From NCBI GenBank assembly GCA_030453435.1, contig JAKDKI010000052.1, positions 1 through 10,697 on the forward strand: a DNA stretch of 10,697 nt. The letters run 5' to 3'. Position 1 is the first letter of the stretch, and each line of letters begins with the position of its first letter. Made by a program: the position numbers and the translations under genes. The DNA comes from Kocuria sp. (GTDB lineage: Bacteria; Actinomycetota; Actinomycetes; Actinomycetales; Micrococcaceae). Positions 6,890-10,697 of this stretch are shown here, one piece after another. The notes beneath the pieces were generated by a model, which was not told the DNA's origin, did no database searches, and worked only from the letters and a program-made list of their open reading frames with translations.

Positions 6890-7531
6890 ATGGAATCAAC
6901 CGACCGCGTATTGAAGGCCGTAGGGGCGTGGCTGTTTCTCATCGTGCTCTCGGTCGCTGCCGCGGCGGTCACGATCGCCCTGGTCAACAAGTACCAGTAC
7001 GGCCCGGAAACCGATGTCAAGGCCTATTTCGACGCACTCCAGGCCGGCGACGGCGCTGCAGCGCTCGGCGCGCTCAACGCGGAGGTCCCCGATTCCAACG
7101 CGGCCCTGCTGGACGGTGACCCGTTGGAGGCGGCCGCGGAGAAATTGGACGACGTGGCGATCTCGACCGTGTCCTACTCCAGCGACCAAGCCGTGGTGCG
7201 CGCCGACTACACGCTGGACGGTCAGGAGCACAGTTCCGAGTTCACCCTGCATCCCGCGGACACCCAGTGGGGTTTCTTCACGGTCTGGGATTTCGACCGC
7301 TCCACCTTGCCCACGATGCACGTGACCATGCCCGGCTCCACCGCGGTGGACATCAACGGGGAATCCGTGGCGCTGACCGATTCCGCGCGTGACTTTGCGG
7401 TCTTCTACCCCGGGATCTACACCGGCTCCTACTCCTCCCCATGGTGGCCGCTGAACCCGAGCAGACCTTGGTGCCCGACCCTGCCGACGAGACCACGCTC
7501 CAGCTCGAGGCAACTCCTTCGGACGAACTGA
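6890..7531 (+). CDS. N-terminal fragment of the split membrane-anchored protein
   Basis: This open frame is 213 residues, of which about 183 appear genuine. One hydrophobic span at residues 11-33 follows a short N terminus with a single Lys/Arg cluster, so the protein is probably anchored with the rest outside the cell. There is no lipobox Cys or clear cleavage site. The next part (about 41-105) is an Ala/Asp/Leu-rich region like the DUF4878/NTF2-like domains, with D-V-K-A-Y-F-D-A-L-Q-A-G-D near 42-54, a pattern seen in surface proteins. A beta-rich stretch (105-180) then ends in V-F-Y-P-G-I-Y-T-G-S-Y. The last 30 residues are an artefact of the shifted frame. Confidence 0.55.
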   Translation: MESTDRVLKAVGAWLFLIVLSVAAAAVTIALVNKYQYGPETDVKAYFDALQAGDGAAALGALNAEVPDSNAALLDGDPLEAAAEKLDDVAISTVSYSSDQAVVRADYTLDGQEHSSEFTLHPADTQWGFFTVWDFDRSTLPTMHVTMPGSTAVDINGESVALTDSARDFAVFYPGIYTGSYSSPWWPLNPSRPWCPTLPTRPRSSSRQLLRTN

Positions 7532-7872
7532 AAACCCAGGTCAGGGAGCAGACCAAGAGCTACCTGGACGAATGCGCCGAGCAGGACTCCCTGTACCCGG
7601 CGGGCTGCCCGTTCTATTACGAGTTCTCGGGGCGTGTCCAGGACAACGTGAAGTGGACCATCACCGAGTATCCCAAGCCCGAGGTGCGATTGGGCGGGCC
7701 CAACGCGGATCGGTGGGCCCTCATGGACAACCCGGGCAAGGCCAAGATCGAGTTCACCTCGGTCGACCTGTTCGATGGAAAGACCAGCAAGGTCTCCGAA
7801 GAAGTACCGTTCACGTTCAAGGCACACCTGGACGTGACCGAGGACGAGGCCACGGTCACCTCCAAGCACTGA
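7441..7872 (+). CDS. C-terminal fragment of the split membrane-anchored protein
   Basis: This open frame encodes 143 residues. The ATG at 7441 has no ribosome binding site (the preceding bases are CT-rich), so it is most likely an internal codon of the intact gene rather than a true start. The segment has an amphipathic helix with C-A-E-Q (about residues 34-45 of the fragment), then Y-P-A-G-C-P-F-Y-Y, giving two cysteines about 13 residues apart that could form a disulfide outside the cell. Beta strands follow (V-K-W-T-I-T-E-Y-P, A-K-I-E-F-T-S-V-D-L-F-D-G). Base composition and codon use match the upstream fragment. Confidence 0.5.
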   Translation: MVAAEPEQTLVPDPADETTLQLEATPSDELKTQVREQTKSYLDECAEQDSLYPAGCPFYYEFSGRVQDNVKWTITEYPKPEVRLGGPNADRWALMDNPGKAKIEFTSVDLFDGKTSKVSEEVPFTFKAHLDVTEDEATVTSKH

Positions 7873-7941
7873 CTCGCCACCGCTGAAACGTGTGGGCCAC
7901 CCCGGCTCGGAGCACGGCCCCAAGAGGCACGACTGACACGA

Positions 7942-7982
7942 GGGAGGGCCGCTACCGTCTCACGGACGATAGCGGCCCTCCC
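7942..7982. terminator. Bulged hairpin between converging genes, probable terminator
   Basis: Bases 7942-7954 pair perfectly with 7970-7982 (13 base pairs). Inside, CCGT (7955-7958) pairs with ACGG (7962-7965) around a CTC loop, leaving ACGA (7966-7969) as a one-sided bulge. It sits between the stop of the split gene (7872) and the stop of the minus-strand gene (8005). There is no T run on either side, as is common for GC-rich actinomycete terminators. Confidence 0.6.
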
Positions 7983-8004
7983 CAGCTCACCGATCAGCAG
8001 CGGC

Positions 8005-9936
8005 TCAGTCGAGACCGCGCAGCTCCAGGGTCAACTCGGACTCGGCATCAGCGGAAACCGTGAACGGGATGCCCCAGTCCTGCTGGTACAGGTGGCACGC
8101 TGCGTGCTCGGGGATCTCTCCGTCCGGGGAACCGTCACACGCGGCCGCACGGGCGGTGATGTGCAGAACGCCCTCGGTCACGCCGTCGGCCAGGCGCAGC
8201 GTGCGGGTCAGGCCCTGTGCGGTGCCATCGCCGTCAACGAGCGCTTCGGCCGGGGAGGACGAGACCTTCAACTGCGTGGGATCGCCCCAACGGGTGTCCA
8301 ATTTCTGGCCGGCGGGAGCGGAGAACCGGACCACCAGGTCCAAGTCTCCGGGGGCGATCGGAGTGCGCTTACGCTGCATCTGAGCCGCGCCCTCGTCCAC
8401 GGTCTGGGCGTCCTTGGGGACCGGAACGCGCACCAAGCGGTGGGAGTTGGCCTCCACGACCACCATGACGGGCTGCTCGTCCGAGGAATCGAGGATCACG
8501 CCGGAGGGCTCGGCCAGCCCGCGGGTCAGCGTGGAGACCTTATGGGTCGAGGGGTCGTAGCGGCGGATCGCACCGTTGTAGGTGTCCGCAATCGCCACCG
8601 AGTTGTCGGGCAGCACGGCCACGCCCAGGCAGTGCTGCAGGCGGGCCTGGTCCGCGGCGCCGTCACGGAAGCCGAAGTCGAACAGACCCTCACCGATCGG
8701 GCTGTCCACGGACGTCACCGCACCGGACTCGTCGAAGCGCACGCGACGCAACGCCGAGGACTCGGAGTCCGCGACCCACACCGTTCCGGCGGAATCCTCG
8801 GCCAGACCCGAGGGCTGGGCGAACCAGGATTCGGTCGCAGCGCCGTCGCGCAGGCCCTCATCACCGGTGCCGGCGAGCACGGCCACCTGGCCGGTGCGCG
8901 GGTCGAAGGAGAACAACTGGTGGGTGCCGGCCATAGCGATCACCAGGGTGTCCGCGGCGGTGGACCACAGCACGTCCCACGGTGAGGACAGCGCCACGTC
9001 CGTGGGAACGGCGTCGGCGGGGATCTCGTTGGGGTCCACGCCGCGAGCGCGGGCATCGTCCAGGAGGCGCTGCACGCCGTTACCGGCCAGGGTGCGCACC
9101 TTGCCCGTGGACAGTTCAACGCCGCGCAAGCGGTGGTTCACGGTGTCCGCGACGATCAGGTCGTACCCCAGGTCCGCACGCATGGATTCGGGCAGCAGCG
9201 CAACGCCCTGGGGCTCGTTGAACCGGGCGACATCCGCGGGACCGTCCGCCCAGCCCTTGGTTCCGGAGCCGATGGCGCGGCGCACCGTGGTGAGGTCGTC
9301 CTCGAGCTGCACCAGGCGGTGGTGGCCGGTGTCGGTGACCAGGAAGGATCCGTCCGGCAGCCGCACAGATTTGCCCGGGAAGCGCAGGTCTCCCTCGGGA
9401 CGCGGGCGCGGTACGTAGGGCCCGTCGCCGCGGTGCAGGGTGCCCTTGGCGTCGTGTTCGGCCACGAGCTCTTCAACCAACGATTCCAGGCCCTGGACAT
9501 GGCCCTCACCGGACAGGTGCGCCACGATATAACCCTCCGGGTCCAGCACCACCAGGGTCGGCCAGGCACGCGCGGTGTACGCGTCCCAGGTCTTGAGCTC
9601 GGGATCGTCCAGCACGGGGTGGGTGATCTCGTAGCGATCCACTGCGGCGGCCAGCGCCTGCGGATCGGCCTCGTGCTCGAACTTGGGCGAGTGCACGCCC
9701 ACGGTCACGAGCACGTCCGAGTACTTCTCCTCGAGCGGGCGCAGCTCGTCCAGCACGTGCAGGCAGTTGATGCAGCAGAAGGACCAGAAGTCCAACACCA
9801 CGATCTTGCCGCGCAGGGCCTCCAGATCCAGCTGCCGGTCGCCGGTGTTGAGCCAGGCGCGGCCGGTGAGCTCGGAAGCTCGTACGGGGGTAGTGCTCCG
9901 CTGTGTCTTCACAGTGTGATGAGTCCTTCCAGGCAT
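8005..9936 (-). CDS. NHL-repeat thioredoxin-like protein (NHLRC2 family)
   Basis: This is a probable cytoplasmic thiol-redox/scaffold protein; the exact substrate of the bacterial members is not known to me. It has 643 residues with no signal peptide. The N-terminal thioredoxin-like domain (about 18-165) carries W-S-F-C-C-I-N-C (51-58), the C-C-I-N-C active site typical of NHLRC2 relatives, with redox cysteines C55 and C58 and the cis-Pro loop W-P-T at 125-127. Six NHL-type propeller blades follow at roughly 183-212, 239-275, 317-347, 372-402, 433-463 and 474-508, with repeated x-V-A-D-T/S-x-x-x-x-x-L-R patterns. A C-terminal beta domain (about 530-640) has two further cysteines, C600 and C614, followed by Q-Q-D-W-G-I-P, as in actinobacterial members. 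The start is uncertain: the ATG at 9936 has no good ribosome site, whereas a GTG at 9912 is preceded by GGAAGGA, giving 635 residues. Confidence 0.9.
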   Translation of the reverse strand: MPGRTHHTVKTQRSTTPVRASELTGRAWLNTGDRQLDLEALRGKIVVLDFWSFCCINCLHVLDELRPLEEKYSDVLVTVGVHSPKFEHEADPQALAAAVDRYEITHPVLDDPELKTWDAYTARAWPTLVVLDPEGYIVAHLSGEGHVQGLESLVEELVAEHDAKGTLHRGDGPYVPRPRPEGDLRFPGKSVRLPDGSFLVTDTGHHRLVQLEDDLTTVRRAIGSGTKGWADGPADVARFNEPQGVALLPESMRADLGYDLIVADTVNHRLRGVELSTGKVRTLAGNGVQRLLDDARARGVDPNEIPADAVPTDVALSSPWDVLWSTAADTLVIAMAGTHQLFSFDPRTGQVAVLAGTGDEGLRDGAATESWFAQPSGLAEDSAGTVWVADSESSALRRVRFDESGAVTSVDSPIGEGLFDFGFRDGAADQARLQHCLGVAVLPDNSVAIADTYNGAIRRYDPSTHKVSTLTRGLAEPSGVILDSSDEQPVMVVVEANSHRLVRVPVPKDAQTVDEGAAQMQRKRTPIAPGDLDLVVRFSAPAGQKLDTRWGDPTQLKVSSSPAEALVDGDGTAQGLTRTLRLADGVTEGVLHITARAAACDGSPDGEIPEHAACHLYQQDWGIPFTVSADAESELTLELRGLD

Positions 9937-9959
9937 GCAAAATCGGGTCTTTCAGGTCA

Positions 9960-9968
9960 ACGTTAGCC
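9960..9968 (-). promoter_or_regulatory. Candidate -10 element for the NHL-thioredoxin gene
   Basis: On the minus strand this reads GGCTAACGT, identical over nine bases to the candidate -10 region at 6873-6881. A transcript would start near 9952, giving a leader of about 40 bases to the GTG at 9912, with GGAAGGA inside it. This is one reason to favour the later start. No clear -35 was found. Confidence 0.35.
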
Positions 9969-9971
9969 GCC

Positions 9972-10016
9972 ACGCGCATCTTCCCGGGTACGCGCGTTGC
10001 GGTCTGTGACGCGCGT
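9972..10016. repeat. Three ACGCGC motifs, two forming an inverted repeat
   Basis: ACGCGC begins at 9972, 9990 and 10009, spaced 18 and 19 bases apart. The last two copies are the full self-complementary octamer ACGCGCGT (9990-9997 and 10009-10016) and can pair as an 8-bp hairpin with an 11-base loop. It lies between ctaG and the NHL-thioredoxin gene and could be an operator, part of a terminator or chance in GC-rich DNA. Confidence 0.3.
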
Positions 10017-10055
10017 CCGGCACCCGCGCCACGGACGACGACGCCGCTCGTGCGC

Positions 10056-10076
10056 GCCCCCGGGGGCCGGCCGGCC
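10056..10076. repeat. Two overlapping GC-only palindromes after ctaG
   Basis: GCCCCCGGGGGC (10056-10067) and GGCCGGCCGGCC (10065-10076) overlap by three bases, about 40 bases beyond the ctaG stop on the minus strand. They could contribute to transcription termination of ctaG, but there is no loop or T run, so no function is claimed. Confidence 0.3.
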
Positions 10077-10112
10077 TCGCGACGGGCCCGGTCCGAGACG
10101 GGCGCTGGTAGG

Positions 10113-10697
10113 TCAGCGGCGGCGTCGTTCGTCCTGTTCGGCGAGGTTGGCCATCATTTCGTTGTAGGCCTTGAGCTCCGCGTCATCGGTGCGGTCCGCT
10201 TGACGGTCCACCCGGCGGTTCTCCTTGGTGCCCTCCAGCGCCCACATGATGGCTACGATCACTGCGAGCAAGAACGTGGGGAATTCGCCGATGCCCCACA
10301 TGAGCATGCCGCCGAGCTCCTGATCCTCCAGCGCACTGGGGCCCCACGGGCGACCCATGTTGCCGAACCAATCGGCCTGTAAGACCGCGGTCATACTCAT
10401 GATGGAGATGCCGATGAACGCGTGCGCGGCCATGGTGGCCAGCAGCAACACCAAGCGCATGGGGTAGGTGGGCCGCTTGGGGATCGGGTCGATTCCGATG
10501 AGCACCAGGGCGAACATGTACCCGGTGAACAAGAAGTGGATCATCATGAACTCGTGGCCCACGTGATAGCGCAGCGTCACGCGGAACAGGTCGGTGAAGT
10601 AGAACAGCACGATCGAGAACGCGAAGTTGGCCGCGGCGAAGATCGGGTGGGTCACGATCTTGCCCCACGTGGAGTGCACCAGGCGCAGGATCCATTC
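10113..10697 (-). CDS. ctaG: CtaG-type cytochrome c oxidase assembly protein, C-terminal part (5' end outside window)
   Basis: CtaG-family membrane proteins of Gram-positive bacteria support copper delivery and assembly of the terminal cytochrome oxidase; in many actinomycetes the domain is fused behind a CopD-like copper domain. The frame is open to the right edge (the first visible residues read E-W-I-L-R-L-V-H-S), so the GTG at 10679 is internal and the gene starts outside. About 194 residues are visible, with four membrane spans. The segment between spans 1 and 2 carries H-V-G-H-E-F-M-M-I-H, a His-rich pattern conserved in the family, and span 2 continues F-T-G-Y-M-F. This is followed by G-I-D-P-I-P-K-R-P and M-A-A-H-A-F-I-G-I, both typical. 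The C terminus is a charged helix ending in four Arg. Whether a CopD half is present cannot be seen. The NHL-thioredoxin gene lies 176 bases downstream on the same strand. Confidence 0.87.
   Translation of the reverse strand, partial: EWILRLVHSTWGKIVTHPIFAAANFAFSIVLFYFTDLFRVTLRYHVGHEFMMIHFLFTGYMFALVLIGIDPIPKRPTYPMRLVLLLATMAAHAFIGISIMSMTAVLQADWFGNMGRPWGPSALEDQELGGMLMWGIGEFPTFLLAVIVAIMWALEGTKENRRVDRQADRTDDAELKAYNEMMANLAEQDERRRR

Larger units (their letters stand above)
6890..7872 (+). pseudogene. Membrane-anchored protein of unknown function, split by a one-base frameshift
   Basis: Two overlapping plus-strand frames look like one gene. The upstream frame is convincing up to about codon 183 (ending near 7438) and then turns into Pro/Arg/Trp-rich residues typical of out-of-frame reading until 7531. 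The downstream frame becomes convincing at exactly that point (from 7441) and runs to the TGA at 7870-7872. The switch falls at TCCTCCCCATGG (7433-7444). Adding one C to the four-C run at 7437-7440 joins them into a single 327-residue protein reading S-S-P-M-V-A-A-E-P-E-Q. From memory, Arthrobacter-type genomes encode intact hypothetical proteins with this order (anchor, x-F-Y-P-G-x-Y-T, A-A-E/K-P, then L-x-x-C-A-x-Q and Y-P-x-G-C-P-F), but no function is known to me. The change could be a real mutation or a homopolymer sequencing error. No classical slippery heptamer is present, so programmed frameshifting is unlikely. Confidence 0.75.

Noticed and set aside
7430..7441. Programmed -1 ribosomal frameshifting as an explanation for the split gene
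   Set aside because: In the zero frame the bases read TCC-TCC-CCA, which do not form the X-XXY-YYZ slippery heptamer, and I saw no obvious stimulatory stem just downstream. A one-base loss in a C run is simpler.
8092..8985. Long plus-strand open frames opposite the NHL-thioredoxin gene (also 9133-9966)
   Set aside because: They are antisense to a protein with a clear active site and repeated blades; composition is Gly/Arg/Val-rich with no domain signal.
9903..10382. A plus-strand open frame covering the gap between the NHL-thioredoxin gene and ctaG
   Set aside because: It overlaps both minus-strand genes and its product is Arg/Ala/Pro-rich without structure. It appears open only because of the GC content.
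1..10697. Possible CRISPR array, insertion sequence, phage island, tRNA or rRNA
   Set aside because: No regularly spaced long repeats, transposase-like or phage-like product, terminal inverted repeats or RNA gene signatures were seen on either strand; the gene content is ordinary chromosomal.

Overview
The window reads as an ordinary chromosomal stretch from a high-GC Gram-positive actinomycete, most likely from the Micrococcales (Arthrobacter/Kocuria/Micrococcaceae-like). The reasons are strong G/C bias at third codon positions, GTG starts, a purple-bacteria-unlike LpqY-SugABC style sugar importer, an actinobacterial NHL-repeat thioredoxin, an actinobacterial CtaG-type membrane protein, and at least one promoter geometry that fits leaderless translation. 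The genus is an inference; no rRNA or other marker gene is present.

Layout. Positions 1-221 hold the 3' end of panD (aspartate 1-decarboxylase, cut by the window edge). A lone AEC-family permease follows (316-1236). Positions 1365-6012 form a four-gene plus-strand ABC sugar importer cluster: lipoprotein binding protein, two MalF/MalG-type permeases and an ATPase with an unusual disordered C-terminal tail. The binding protein and first permease overlap by 4 bases, and the permeases are 6 bases apart, so they are very probably co-transcribed. A near-perfect 19-bp hairpin closes the cluster and lies back-to-back with a minus-strand membrane protein (6097-6750). Next is a plus-strand membrane-anchored protein of unknown function that is broken into two frames by an apparent one-base loss in a C run (6890-7872). 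A second hairpin separates it from a minus-strand NHLRC2-like thioredoxin/beta-propeller protein (8005-9936 or 9912). Behind that lies the 3' end of a minus-strand CtaG-type cytochrome oxidase assembly protein, cut by the right edge.

How the genes work together. The ABC cluster is a complete importer (capture, channel, energy) most like the trehalose-recycling LpqY-SugABC system. No sugar hydrolase or regulator lies beside it, so the substrate is inferred from family resemblance only. The right-hand minus-strand pair (CtaG then NHL-thioredoxin) brings together a copper/oxidase assembly protein and a thiol-redox protein. They are 176 bases apart with their own promoter-like and hairpin-like sequence between them, so a functional link is only a suggestion. 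No gap between genes exceeds about 180 bases. I saw no tRNA, rRNA, CRISPR array, insertion sequence, phage gene or attachment site, and I found no convincing new biological system. The most useful items to check are the frameshifted gene and the tail on the ATPase.
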